A stretch of DNA of 64,000 bases from Epiperipatus broadwayi (lineage: Eukaryota; Onychophora; Udeonychophora; Euonychophora; Peripatidae). The position numbers and the translations under genes are program-made. This document shows positions 12,461 through 25,148 of this stretch, in pieces (position 1 is the first letter of the stretch; each line of letters opens with the position of its first letter). The stretch is taken from positions 188,001 through 252,000 of the forward strand of contig JAQFVV010006724.1 in assembly GCA_028023455.1 (NCBI GenBank), read 5' to 3'. The notes under the pieces were generated by a model. It saw only the letters and a list, made by a program, of their open reading frames with translations, ran no database searches and had not been told where the DNA came from.

Positions 12461-13242
12461 CGTGTGAGATTTTTGAATGACTTTAAGTTTTCAAAACAAA
12501 TTCATCTCTGGGATACAGCTTGATGCATTTATCTAAATGAAAATATTTTTTTTTCTTAGATACAATATAAATTGGTGATGACCCATTTTATCAGATAAGC
12601 AATATATAATAATACAGAGTATGTTTTTTTTACATGATAAATTGATTATTCAAATTGTCACATAATATGCAGTAAACGCAGTATTTGTATTTCAACTTTT
12701 AGTTATATTTACCAATTTTCAACTTGTAAACATTTTAAAATTACTGAGAACAAATTCCAAAGATAAAATCGTAAGAAGTTGAAAATAGAAAGTAATTGAA
12801 AATTATTTCTTTTTACAATTGCTATAATAAATATTTATTCTCTATTTAATATTTTGCAGTTTTATCACTATATAAAAAAATATAAATATATATTGTGCCT
12901 ACTGTAATTCAAGATGTATTTCAGTATATGACAAGATGCCAGTCTTAATTTTTTCTTTATTTCTTATTGGATTTTTGGATAATGGAAATGTTAATTTATG
13001 AAATATTAATTGTGTTGTTATGACAACAATAATATTTATATAAAATTATTTAATATTGATTGTTTTTTAAGATTATATATTGATTTTATTCATTTTTAAA
13101 AGAAAAATAAATATGTGAATAATAAAGTATATAAATTGGATGAAATTATTTTTTTCTTTATGATTCATTTTTGTTATTGCATTCACAATAGTAAATTATA
13201 AGTAATATGAATAAATGTTTAATGTTTCAAATCTATTTTTCT

Positions 13243-13245
<3 letters not shown>
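12461..13245. other. gene-free AT-rich DNA
   Basis: Extremely AT-rich with several near-palindromic ATATAT phrases. No open frame of interest. Confidence 0.5.

Positions 13246-13300
<55 letters not shown>
13246..13300. repeat. (TA)n microsatellite
   Basis: TA repeat with one interruption, ending at the TATTATAACAGGGC boundary of the putative element to its right. Confidence 0.9.
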
Positions 13301-13304
<4 letters not shown>

Positions 13305-14997
13305 CAGGGCTGAGTTCAAACCCAGTTCTAAGTCAGAGGGTAATACTACCGAGCATACATAGCTAATTAAATCAAGTGCAATATTAAGTAAATTGTTATT
13401 TTTCTTTTTCGTTGTGGTCTTGTATGTGAGCGCATACATATATATTTAAGTAATTAAATAAAAAACAGATTGAAATATAAGAGGGATGGGGGATTATATG
13501 GTTTGTGCTCTGATATTTATTTATACACATGTTTATATTGCTGTATGAGTGAGTAAATGTAATAATTTTATAAAAAGGAATAAAAGTTATTTTAATTTAA
13601 AAGGAAATATTCCAAGATGGTCGACCAAAAGAAGAATGTTACAAATTATAAAAAAAAAAAAATTAATTGCAAAGAAAGGACCCAAAAAGTTGCAGATTGC
13701 TATCTTGAAACAAAGACATTTTAATTAATAAAATAAAATGTTAAAAATAAGAGACAATGAACGGTCGAGTGTAGATCACAAGGTAAATTGGAAATTCCTA
13801 AGCTTAGATAAGAGAAACAAAGAAAAGAAAAGTATTGAAAAGATTTTTGTTTCGAAACCACATGGTTTAATGAAAGAAGAAAGAACAATGGTATAATTAA
13901 AGAGATTCGAAAAAAGTTGAACTGAGAGGACTTATATAGCTGTGACTGTCACGAGCAGGATCGTAAGAAAAAGTTAGTAAAAAGAAAAAAGTTTATAATC
14001 GAAAAATCATGAACAGGCTGGGGTAGAAGAGCAGAACGGGCCAGGCTATGCCATCCATCTCACGGAGAGACTACCATCACTGTAAATGTAGGAGTGAAGC
14101 CCTTCTTCAAACCATGAAAAGAACAGCATTCACTGGACACCATTGATTGCCTTATGGAAATTGACCAAAGAAAGAAATCTTTTAATTGTACAGCTAATAA
14201 TCTACACCCAGGTGAGATAAAGGAGGTAAACCAAACATTTTCATAAGTGATAATAACTATTTTGAATGAAAACACATCCTATTAAATAATGCATAAAAGG
14301 GTTAAAGTAAATGAAGAAAATGTTGAAATAATACCCTGTATACACCTTAATAGACAATGCCTGATTGAAATTGAACTTAATAGACAATGCCTGATTGAAA
14401 TTTTTTTCAAGCTATGATCTGTATTTTTGTGTATTGCATTTATAAACTTGTGCGAGTGTATTTACATGCGGGTTATTTAATTATTTGGGCACAAACCAAT
14501 ATCCAATTCTGGGATTTTATGGGTTTTGTTTTATTATTTGTTTTATATTAATAAATATTAATTAGTATTATAAATTTAATTGTGTGTGTTAGTGTTAATT
14601 TCTTAAAATAATATTAAAAAGCAAAAAGTAGAAAAGCAAACGAATCGTTCATGTGCTACATGCACATTTTTATATGTTCCCTCCACCTCTCTTCCTTGGT
14701 CACCGACTACTATCCCTGAGTGAGCTAGCCAGAGGTACAAGCCCTAACAACCAGAAATAGATACTCATCCTCTCCCAGCATAATTCTTATTTATTCGTAG
14801 GTAAGATTGGCACTTGAGGTCATTATTGATGCTCATAAATATGCTGGGCGAGTAATTAGAAAGCATCGCAAAACCATCCACACATATATGTGTTCATATT
14901 ATAAATTTCTGTTAAATAAAAGAGCAAAAAATTTTAAAATATGTAATAAACATATATCAAATATATACGTGTTTACGCCAGAATAAACGGTTACAAT
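13298..14997. mobile_element. putative (TA)n-bounded non-coding element
   Basis: The left boundary reads (TA)n-TTATAACAGGGC and the right boundary reads AAACGGTTACAATATA followed by (TA)n to 15013. The two ends are short imperfect inverted repeats (TATAACAG versus TGTAACCG) resembling the termini of the 1.9-kb family at 21386, 29463 and 32440. The phrase GAGTTCAAACCC lies just inside the left end. No transposase is encoded. That the two ends belong to one element is inferred only from their form. Confidence 0.35.
14346..14396. repeat. two-copy 30-bp tandem repeat
   Basis: CTTAATAGACAATGCC begins at 14346 and again at 14376; the copies are identical over about 25 bases. Confidence 0.9.
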
Positions 14998-15012
14998 ATA
15001 TATATATATATA

Positions 15013-17571
15013 TTGTGCCAAGACCGTGTATAATGGCCATGCACAAAATGGCTGTTGCTGAAGATTCAGCACAGCTACAATTTATCAGATTAAAATTGTA
15101 ATTTTTGACAGATCTATTAAATCATAATTTAGATGTGTATTTGGAGGTACTTATATATGGTACATAAATAAATGGGTTTGATCTATATTATATTCCTATT
15201 ACACCCACAGTACAAGTGTATGTAGTATACGTGTTAATAATTTTATTCGCACAGCAAATCTATATCATAAAAGGAAAACTAAGCTTGTAACATTTGTTTA
15301 TGTGTGGAACAGTTTTTTTGTATTTAAGTTTATTATCACTTGTAAATGTTCTGATACACGTATATAGAAATGTATTTTTTTCTTTTTCCTGAAAATTGTT
15401 TAAATAGAATTTGAATTTTGTACTTATTAGAATTTAGATTTTATATTTATTACAATGAGAGGGTTGGTAATTAATATTGATTTACAAAAAAGAAAAAAAA
15501 AACCTTTTGTCAATTGTAATCTACTTTTAGCAGAAAAAAAATGTTTTGTATTAAAAAAAATTTGTTCTGGTTGATCGTGGATAAAGATAAAACCAAAAGG
15601 TCAATTTTATCTAAAATAATGTAAGCACAATGGGTGGTGTAATTAATCAATATGGAAGCTATACAAATTCCAATATTAGAGAAATTGTACTTTAAGACAT
15701 AAAAAGTGAAAGAAAGTATAATTTTATTATTGGCTGATGAAATAGTTCATAGGGGGGTATTACAATTGTACTAATTAAATCATATGTGCTACTTACTTCA
15801 GGCATTGAGTCAGTGGTTCCTAGCTCGCCAAAGCAGTCAGATGGCAGATGTTTAAGAAATAAAACTTTGTTTCCAGCTTGTCCCAGAAATAGGATATCTG
15901 TTTTCTAAAATAAGAGTTGGCTCCAGCATGTCTACATAATGGAATGGTATATGCTTGCAGAAAATAACCAAGCAGAAAGAAAGGAGAAATGATATGTGTT
16001 TGCTAAAAATTATAGTTGTATCTGGCTTGTTTAAAGAATAGAAAGAAAGGAAATTGGAAATTAGCCATTCAAACATGGGAGGATCATTAAATGGATTTTA
16101 GAAAAGCTATCAACAATATGAATCCACTATCCATTTAATAATAGTAATAATAATAAAAGGAAAGAATCATATTTGGAGAACTTTAATTCGTATTTGATCT
16201 ACATGCCGAGCATAATTTTTAGTCACAAGTAAGTATTCATATAGCCGAGGTGTATAATAAGTCTGCCGTGAAAGCTATCTATATCTATGTGTGAATTATA
16301 TTCACCGACCCTATAATCAAGAAGATGGCTCTATTGTTTGTTCCAGTTTACTACACTGTCATGGAGTAGACTTCTAGCTGCAGTGCACCACCTGTTTGTC
16401 TTTGAAACCCGAAAATGCCTAGGAGAAATAGCAGATTCTGAATAAAAAAAGACTCATCCGTGTATTGGTGAAAGGAAGCTCTATCTACCCTATTGAGTAG
16501 CCATGTGGTCCACATTGAAGTTGAACTTAATGAAAGTACAAGATCAGATGAGTGTATATAGTTTTTTTATATATATTTTTATATAATATTAAAGTTTGTT
16601 TTAAGTATATTATTAAGCTTAACCTTTGTATTTAAATTATTATTTTTTTTGTAATATATGATATTTGATGCATACATTTGATTTTGAATTTATTATTGTA
16701 AAGTGGGGAAGGGATATAGATCACACCCATTGTGCAATCCTTTAAATATTTTTGTTATATATACACATTTGTTTCTGTAAATGAATTTTCAATTTACTCA
16801 AGTAGTATCTCATTAATATTATATTTTCATTATTTGAGATATGAACTGGATTAAATATTTTGTGTGTGTGTGTGTAATTGATGAAGGGAGATATAAAATA
16901 ATCTGGGAATAATAAATATTAAATTTCATATTTAAATCGTTTGCCATTTCCTTTTACTTAGTTTTGAGGTATTATTGATTCATTAGCATATAGGATTGTA
17001 GTTATTTAATCAAAGTTCTAACCCACTTAGTAACATGAGATGTAAATAAATCATAAAATTGAGCTAGACAAGGATAACTTACCAGGGAATTGGATTGTTT
17101 CATTTATTCCAGGCCAAACTTATTAAATTATTAATACTGTATATGATAATGACCATTCATATTTGCACACTTTCTCGGGAGAGAAAATGATAATAAACAA
17201 TATTGTTCTTGAGCAACGGTGGCACTAGAGGCTGAAGTAAAACATTTCAGCGCTCTTAAAAGTGTGTAAAATCTCAAAATGATCAACGTATAATTAATGG
17301 GACGATTGTGAAATAATTTACCAGGGAAGGCTTTGATTGACCTAATTTTAGGTTGAATCTACTTCCTCTAATAATTCTTTAGAGATATTATATTTATATT
17401 TAATCAACAATATTTTCGGAGAATTGTTATCAATTTTCCATTTTTGTAACATACGTCACTTCATGCTCGATGCGCATGTGGGTCTAGGTTTATAAGACCA
17501 GTTGTGGATGTCGAACCGGTACACTATATAATATAAATAAAATGTCCGTTAATTAAAACAAAATTGTAATT
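15013..17571. other. gene-free DNA with scattered less AT-rich patches
   Basis: No coding region is supported. Phrases around 15870-16030 recur loosely (ATCTGTTTTCTAAAA, TTTGCTAAAAATTATAG), suggesting an old tandem duplication. The patch at 16290-16540 is less AT-rich but lacks a long open frame. The end at 17500-17530 (GTCGAACCGGTACACTATATAATATA) again resembles a repeat terminus next to TA-rich DNA. Confidence 0.4.
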
Positions 17572-17761
17572 ATAATAAAAATAATAATGTTAATGGTAAC
17601 AAACTATTATAAACAATTCTTAAATCCACAGAAGTACTTTCGGTCAATTTCTTAAACCTGCCTCAACTGCCATTAAATTCAAAAATTAATCAAAAGTACT
17701 TCTGCAGATTTAAGGATTGTTTATAATAGTTTGTTACCATTAACTTTATTATTTTTATTAT
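17572..17761. mobile_element. 190-bp hairpin MITE
   Basis: Left arm 17572-17640 and right arm 17692-17761 are reverse complements with only about four mismatches over nearly 70 bases (outer ATAATAAAAATAATAA, inner GCAGAAGTACTT). A loop of about 50 bp separates them. Non-coding. It is a small terminal-inverted-repeat element whose outer ends blend into TA/ATT-rich flanks, so the target duplication cannot be read. Confidence 0.8.
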
Positions 17762-20700
17762 AATATATATTGTGCCCATTTCAATTTGATATTCATGTGT
17801 ATAAAAGAAAATATAGAAAAACATCATCATCACATTTTAATATAGGAAGGGAAGCAGTAGGGCACCCAAGTTTAAACCCTACAGGATAAAGTCCCAAAAA
17901 CCTAAGACAAAAACAGAGTGGGAGAAGTGTTTATGCTATTTGTTTGTTTGTGTTGATATAACCCAAAAAGAATAGAGCATACTTGGAATTATTCAATAAT
18001 TATTTTAAAAGTAGGATTATAACATACATAGGCAGTTGTCTGTGGACAAGCTATTAAGTTTGTCATTTTTATATTTTGAATATTAACTTTCTTCAAAATT
18101 AATCTACATTTTCTAAATTCTGCTACTTTTATTATCTATTTCTATTTTGTTTTCTATGGTTATAGTTTTACTTTAAAAGTTCTAAGGATTTAATTTTGAA
18201 TATTGAATTATAGTTTCTAGAAAGCATTTTGGATTTTTAGATAAGCAAGTCTTTTGGATGACAGAGTGTGTGTGGATATATTGGGCATAAATACATTTAT
18301 AGTTACACATGTGTTAAAAGAAAAATTCTGTTAAAATCTTTTGTTTTTATTTTTTTTTTGAAAAGCTATATCTGTTAAAATTATTTTATGGTTTCTGGTG
18401 AAAAAGCTACCCAAGATGTAAAGAATTATATTATATGCTAATTAAACTGATAAGCTGCAGAAAAAAACAGTCAGAGATTATTAGAGGGATGTAAATTTTA
18501 TTGGAGATGTATGATAAAGATGCAAAAAGACATACCAGCTTCTCTTAATTATTCAAAAGTTGTAATCTGGATTTTATATTTTTATTTTCTTGGAACAGTA
18601 AATTTGAAACAAAGAACCAGTTTTATAGTAGATTGGTTAATTAAAATAGAATAAAGAAAAAAATCAGGTGTCTGGATTTTATTACTGACTGTAAATTTGA
18701 AGCAGATGATCAGTTTTAATCAAATGATTTTACTAATAAAAATCAGGTTTTCATATCTGATTGTTTTTTTAACAGACTGTGATATAAATAAGCTGAAAGT
18801 CACTTAAAAAAAAAGACAGATTAAATATTGAAACTGCAAAGAGCACCAGTTAAATTCTGAAAAAAATATTAATTTGAATTTTTGTCATATATTTTTTATG
18901 TATTTTTTTTGTTTTTTTACAACAATGGCAGGCTAAATATGTTTTGTCTGTGTGGCTATTTCCAGCCATCAATCAACCAACACATCTAAAAGTGCCTGAA
19001 CCAAAAGTATTCCACATCTGATGACTGATTGGGAAAGATAAAATTGAAGTGACTGACTGCTCATCCATGTTTTAAATAGAAGAAACATTAACCTGCATTT
19101 GAAAGCTAAATGAAAATAAATAATCTGCTGATAAGTATTAAACCATGCTAGTTCAGTTATTCCAGTGACTGAGTTTAAACCCCATCAAAAATTATAAATA
19201 TGAAAACAGATATCCTCAATCTATTAAAAGAATTATGCTGAACAGGAAAAGAAGAAACAGTTCCAGTGCCAAATCATTCCTACTGAAGCAAATAACTTTA
19301 TCATCATCACCAGAAAAGAATTACAAGCCTCAAATCAAGAAAAGAAAAGACTGTTCCAGTGACCCATGAAAATTGGTCATGTACATGTGTTACAGATTGG
19401 TGTATGTGTTTGCTGCAAAATGTACAGACATTTAACAGGCTGAATTTGAACTATTGGAAGCCTCAAGAAAATAAAAAGATTAGTAATATGAATTTTAATT
19501 ATATATATATTTTTATAATATCAGGGACTATTAGCAAAATTTTTAATAACAATTTTTTTTGTTTTATTTCCTATTATCTCTGATTTTTTTAAAACCAAAA
19601 TCAAGTAAAAGAAAGAGTTTCAGTAATAATAGCTATAAGCTTGATTAATGATTTTATGTATTCTAAAATTATTATACCCACTTATTGATGAATTTTATTT
19701 TCTAAAGAGTATTATTGTATATTAATTTAAATTTATGAAATGTTAATATGTAAAAAAAATATTATTTTTTAATATTTTATTTTTAATGGGAATGAACACA
19801 CATACACAGTGATATAATAATACTTTCCACATGTATATAATTGTGTATGAATGTGAACATAATAGAAATATAGCATTGAAGAGATTAGATTATGGTTTTT
19901 GAGTTAAGGAGTAATAACCTCAATAGCTTAGAGGGAGAGATAAGTAATTTAAAACTTGTTTCTGAAAATATTCTACTTCTCGATTGAACTAACACTTTTT
20001 CTAATTAATCATTCTATTTTATATGTTAAGTTTAGATGTATAAGGATATTAATGTATGTGTGCATAAAGTGTTTATTTTTTTATAAAATATTTTTATTGT
20101 GGATAGAAAATTTTAGTAATTTGTTATCCAAATTGATGTACATTATACTATGATAAATGTTGGATATTGTCATTAACATAAAAAGGGGGAAAATTAATAT
20201 CAATATTATGATTTCAATATAATAATGCATAAACGGTAGTCATATAAATTTTTATTTCTATCTTTAAATTGTATGTATATTTTAGTAAGCCAGTAATAAA
20301 TGCATAATTTGTTTTATTAAAAGAGGCTATATTTTTTTATTAAAAGTATTTTTTATTAGTTATGATCATTCATCATCACTGTTGAATATTAGCTGTTTAA
20401 CATCTAATTTAGATATACTAAAGTTAGCCAAATAATTATGAATTTCTAAAAACTAAATTTTATGTTAGGCTTAGTTCTAAATCTGTGGATGAAAGTACCA
20501 ACATCATCATCATCACATTTTCAATTAATGATCTAGATCAATGTGTTTAAAGACCATAGATAAATAATGATTTTCATGGCATTTGGTTATCATTAGTGAG
20601 TCATTATAAGATAATAACCACAATTTCATCATCTACATGATTCAAGGATGACTGAATTGCCACCATAAATTGATAGTGTTTAATAGAAGCTAGTAAAACT

Positions 20701-21385
20701 TATGAAAATATTAAAATGCATTCATAAGATTAAAATCTAAGTGATAATTTCTGTCTGATGAATTTTATATGCACAACTAAAGCATAAGGATGTTTTGTGT
20801 TTTCCTTAATGTTAGTGCAGAGGTGATATGGGTCTAAAATCGAAAATCCTACATTTTGTTATAAATAAGGTACCAAAAGGGTTCAAACCCAGTACATTTG
20901 AAATAGTTATAGAATATAACTTTGTCTAGATTCAGATAACCTAGTGGCACCCTTATAGATCATATTCACTCCACATTCACTTATTATTCACTTAGATATT
21001 TACTTAATATAAAACCAAGAGATAAAAGTGCATAAAATTTACTGTTGGATTTATTTTGGAAATATTTTTATTAGGTCACCAATGTACTTACCCACTTGAT
21101 ATTATTTTATAAGTTACAATGTTTTAATTAATTTATTTAAGTTACAATGTGTTACTACTTGTTTATTGAGGTTACAATGGCTGCCTAACTAGGGTTTGAA
21201 ATAGCCAGATATCAGATAACTGAAATGTCTAGTTTATAATCATTATTATTATATTATTTTGCCATCTTGGAATTGATTTATATTTATCTCATCATCATTT
21301 TTCTTTCTCAAAACACAGACATTATATATTTTAAGTTATATTATGTAGATATAATATTTTAGGTGCAATATATATATAAATATTT
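17762..21385. other. gene-free AT-rich DNA
   Basis: No coding region is supported; open frames at 19359-19583 and 19956-20153 are AT-composition products. The segment 20820-20970 carries GGGTTCAAACCCAG and then TCTAGATTCAGATAACCTAGTGGCACCC, which resembles the 3' hairpin region of the 1.9-kb family and may be a degraded copy. At 18500-19400 there are several TCTG/CAGTT-rich phrases without clear periodicity. Confidence 0.4.
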
Positions 21386-23280
21386 ATTGTAACGGTTTAG
21401 AAAATTCTGTTACATTATTTTAAAATGAAAATAAAAAGATCGTAAATAAAAATTGATTTATTAAAAAAAAAAAAAAACTTAAACTGAAAATTAAAAGTTG
21501 TTTAATATATATATCACACAGATGGGAGACTTTAAAAACTACTTTAAAAAAGGAAAATAAAAGTATTTGAAAGTATTTTTTTTGTAAAAAAGTAAAGTTG
21601 TAAAGATTTGATATTTTTGAAAATAGAAATAATGTTAATTTCTATAATCTTAGAAAATGGAAATGATTGTTTTATTAATTAATTGATTCTTCTAAAGCAC
21701 ACTATCCCTTGGGGCACTTGAATAAGTAAATGGTCAGATAAGAGAATAAAAAGAAATTAAATGACCAATGCAAGCACGAAATGACAGCACGGTCCATAAT
21801 TGAAACACGAGAGGATTAGTGGCATCTTGCTCATTGAATCCGAAGATTGCCTGATAAGAGGCTAATAAAAATATAAAAGCCAAATGATTATAATTATTAG
21901 GATCTTAGAGCTGACTATAAATATATCGTTATAACTAGCTATATTGCAGATTTTCACGATGTGGAAGTCTGCAATAAATTTAATTTTCCGACAACCAGCT
22001 GAGGCCTCTGGATGACAGTTCCTGACCAAATGCATGGCAAGTAGCGGTTTCGTTTTAAAGAAGGACAAACAGTCTATAAAAGTGATCATGAAGATGGACC
22101 TCTAAATCTGCTCAAATCATAAAGTATGAACTCTTGTGTTTATCAAATAGGAACTTTTCTAAATTTGCAATTAATAGCTGAAAATAGGAACTCTTATCTG
22201 ACTTAAAGAATGCAAAATCAATTATTAATATTTTTTATGCAGATGTTTAAGCAATCATTTCCTTTTTTTGTGTGTGTGTGTTATGTGTTGATTAAAATGT
22301 ATTTTAATTTAAGTTGGGTGTGGATAGCTGCATGGATAAAAATTAATAACTGTTTAAATTTGTTTATTTTAAAGGGTTAATTTCAGACTATTTGTTTCGT
22401 AGTTAGGACGATGCTTGTGGAGGGATATATGGGTGATTATATCAATGTAATGTAAAGCATGTTTAGCATACAGAGCAACGTGCCCAACTGAAATGCATGA
22501 CCCCAAAGAGGCAGTCATATCGTTGAAATGATCACAGACATATTTCCTGCACCATTAACCCTTTCTAGCTCTATGGACAGGGATTTATAAGTCGGCAGAA
22601 AGACTGCTCTCCCTCATACATAGCACTCTTTAATTAATTTATATACATGATTCCTTCACCAGACAAATGTCCATTCCTGTACTGGATGAGAATCATGTCC
22701 TTCAAATAATAGCATGCTGACAGATGCACATTACTGTCAGTGTGATTTTATGCTAGCATCTTCATATTGCATTGGTTGCGACTATATATCTGGAAGCAGG
22801 CGTTGGTTTGGCTGCAAACTTTTAGTCTGAGATTGAAGAGTGTTTTGATAAGATTTTTTTTAAAGTGAGAAATCTATGTAGCCTATCTATACTCAACATG
22901 CTAAAGTAAATATTAAAAAGTCCATCTGTGCGGTCTATTTAAAATAGTAATTTAAATTTAAAAATGTTAAAATCTAAATATAAATTTTATTCCTCAATTT
23001 TAAATATAAATATTATATATGTTCGTTAATAAATTTTTTTGTGTGTGTTATTACTGGCAATGGCTTATTTTATTAAATATTAATATATTTTAAGTTATAT
23101 TAAGTTTCTGCGTCTTTTTGAGCTAGTGGCAAGAGCAAACGGTCAATAAAATAAAAAGTTGGATTTTTAATAGCACATATCTGCCTACTCTATAAATTTT
23201 GTAGGTTCAAATGGCCTAGTGGCGCCCTGTATTGCAGATACGGTAAGACTCTTTGATCACCCACACCATGACTGTTATAT
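21386..23280 (+). mobile_element. 1.9-kb TA-bounded family, copy 1 (most diverged)
   Basis: Left end TTGTAACGGTTTAG next to TA-rich sequence; right end CATGACTGTTATA running into (TA)n. Collinear with copies 2 and 3 in several blocks: the GAAATGATNNATTTAATTA region near 21660, AAATCTATGTAGCCTATCTATACTC near 22870, GTTATTACTGGCAATGGCTTATTTT near 23050 and the terminal ATCTGCCTACTCTATAAAT...GGCGCCC...GCAGATA block at 23178-23240. It encodes no transposase, and its middle (about 22300-22800) is more divergent. It is a non-autonomous element; the orientation given takes the T-arm-like hairpin as the 3' side. Confidence 0.65.
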
Positions 23281-23836
23281 TATATATATATATTAAAATG
23301 TTTAAAATATAATTTCCAAATAATATATTGAATGTAGATTGTTTAGTTTTTGTTAAAATAAAAAATGGGATTTGTATATTAAAAACTAAATATTATTATT
23401 AAGACAATAAACATCACATGCATGATGTTTGGCAATATGTATAGTGAGTTTTTTCTGTTTTAAATATTATTATATGTAATAATTGTAAAATGCACTGGGA
23501 TTATTTTTTTTACATATGTGTTAGGTGGTTTAAAGATTAAAATTACTAATGTTTGTAGCAAAAAGTTAAGATCGTTGCTTGGTAAATTTCAAGTTCTTTG
23601 TTTGAGTTTATTCGAATTTCAATATATAACATCTTATAGTGGGCAGTTCAAAGTGGTGTACCATTTATTTATATGGTACAAATATATTGGCATTCGGTAA
23701 GATATTTAAAAGCTAAGACAAAAAAGTAAATTTAGCGATCTTATTAAAAAGACGCAATTACATTTTTTTTAATTAAAATAAATTAAAATTTATTAGATAC
23801 AATTGAACATGTTTATCTATACATAGCTATATTTTT

Positions 23837-24530
23837 TTACACAGTTGCAAGGCATTCACTCTGTAGAGCTTGCTGTGGTCCAAGACTGGGGCCATTGCCC
23901 TCCCTCACTCCTCCGGGTGACCCTGTCCCAGGTTTCACGAAAAAGCCAGTCCGGAGCCAGCAATCTATCTCTGTTCCTGAGCTGCTTGAATAATTTGATA
24001 TAGATGTTGCAGACACCGTGATTAGCATTTTCAAATATACACTTGCATCTGAATAGCCATATTGCAAAGGTCAGAATAATGGCGATTCTGATTTTCGAGA
24101 ATATGCCACTTTTTATAGCCTTTTGAATGACTAAAATTTTTCTAATGTCAAGTGTCATGATTTTGCTAATAAAGGATCTGATCAGCTTGAGAAAAGGGCA
24201 GAAATACAGATGGTGATGAATTGTCTTATCTGTTGTGGCATAAAGTTGACATTGAGGGTTGATCTTCCTAAACCCTCTTTTCCACACATGAAAATGATTT
24301 GTTGGCAGGGAGGAGATGTTGATCTTTAGCAGAAAGTCAATGTATTTTGGTTCTAAGAACCAATTTTTCGATTTTGCTATGAGTTGTTTATTGTTTAACC
24401 CTAGATCATTCTGTAAAATGGTTTGATTGTTGTATTTGAGTTTGTATGTTTGCCAAAAATCTTTTTTCCCTCTATTGTAAGTTGAGTTATGTTTGCTGAG
24501 TTTCTGACATAAGTCCATATAACCATCATC
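23837..24530 (-). pseudogene. L1/Tx1-like LINE, ORF2 C-terminal fragment
   Basis: The minus-strand frame 24518-23856 encodes the post-RT region of the same LINE family as 38013-43320. Shared features are WQTYKLKY (versus WQTYKFIY), LNNKQL.....W.LEPKY..FLLKIN, and the C-terminal zinc motif. In this copy the motif reads CQLY....HHHLYFC, so the second cysteine is replaced by tyrosine. The 5' part (endonuclease, RT) is missing, as expected of a 5'-truncated insertion. The 3' end is not followed by a (TAA)n tail, so its limit is uncertain. Confidence 0.8.
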
Positions 24531-25050
24531 AGTTTGTATAATCTATTTTTTTAAAACATACAATGAAAATAAATTTTTCGTCCTTATTTTTTTTTTGTAT
24601 CTAATTAAAAATAAAGGTAAAAATTGGAAAGAACAAAATCATACAAATTACTATTCCAGATAAGCTAAAAGAAAAATATTTTAGCTAATTAAACATGGCA
24701 AAAAGACATTATGAAAAGAACAACTTTGTAGCTGAAAAATACAAAAGAATGCACAAGATTATCAATGTATATTTTTAACAAAAGGACAAAAGCAAAAAGT
24801 GTGCGCAGAAGTAAGAAAACTAGATTGAGGTATAAAAAGAAGAGAACTTTGATCTAGGTCTTTTCTTTACCATCTGGTTTCGTGTCTTAAAGTTGGGGGT
24901 TTCTGCGAGCATAACCTGTGGGAATAATATACTTTTGCACAGGTATGCCACTTGCTGTACCAAGTTGTCATACAAGCATGGAAATGGAGGTGTGTAAATA
25001 CCGCTTTTTTGCAATGAAAGGGTTACCACAACCATGCTTTTTTTCTCCAG

Positions 25051-25144
25051 CTATAGAACGGAACAATAATGGAAGATGCTGGCAAGAGAGACCAATGGAA
25101 ATTCCTATGAGCTCAGGATCCTATAAATCTACACCATCTTACCA
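25051..25144 (+). CDS. candidate internal exon of an unknown host gene
   Basis: A strong polypyrimidine run (CTTTTTTTCTCCAG) ends at 25050 and a consensus donor GTAAGT begins at 25145. The 94 bases between are open in the frame reading ERNNNGRCWQERPMEIPM and are much less AT-rich than the surroundings. An alternative acceptor at 24948 (TTTTGCACAG) would lengthen the exon. Length 94 is not a multiple of three, so it would shift phase. I do not recognise the peptide, and no neighbouring exon was found, which fits a gene with very long introns. It may also be chance. Confidence 0.3.
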
Positions 25145-25148
25145 GTAA

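Noticed and set aside
14060-14275. Possible exon (plus strand HGETTITVNVGV phrase, followed by CAGGTGAGAT)
   Set aside because: The frame holding the phrase stops before the donor-like site, and no acceptor matches it.
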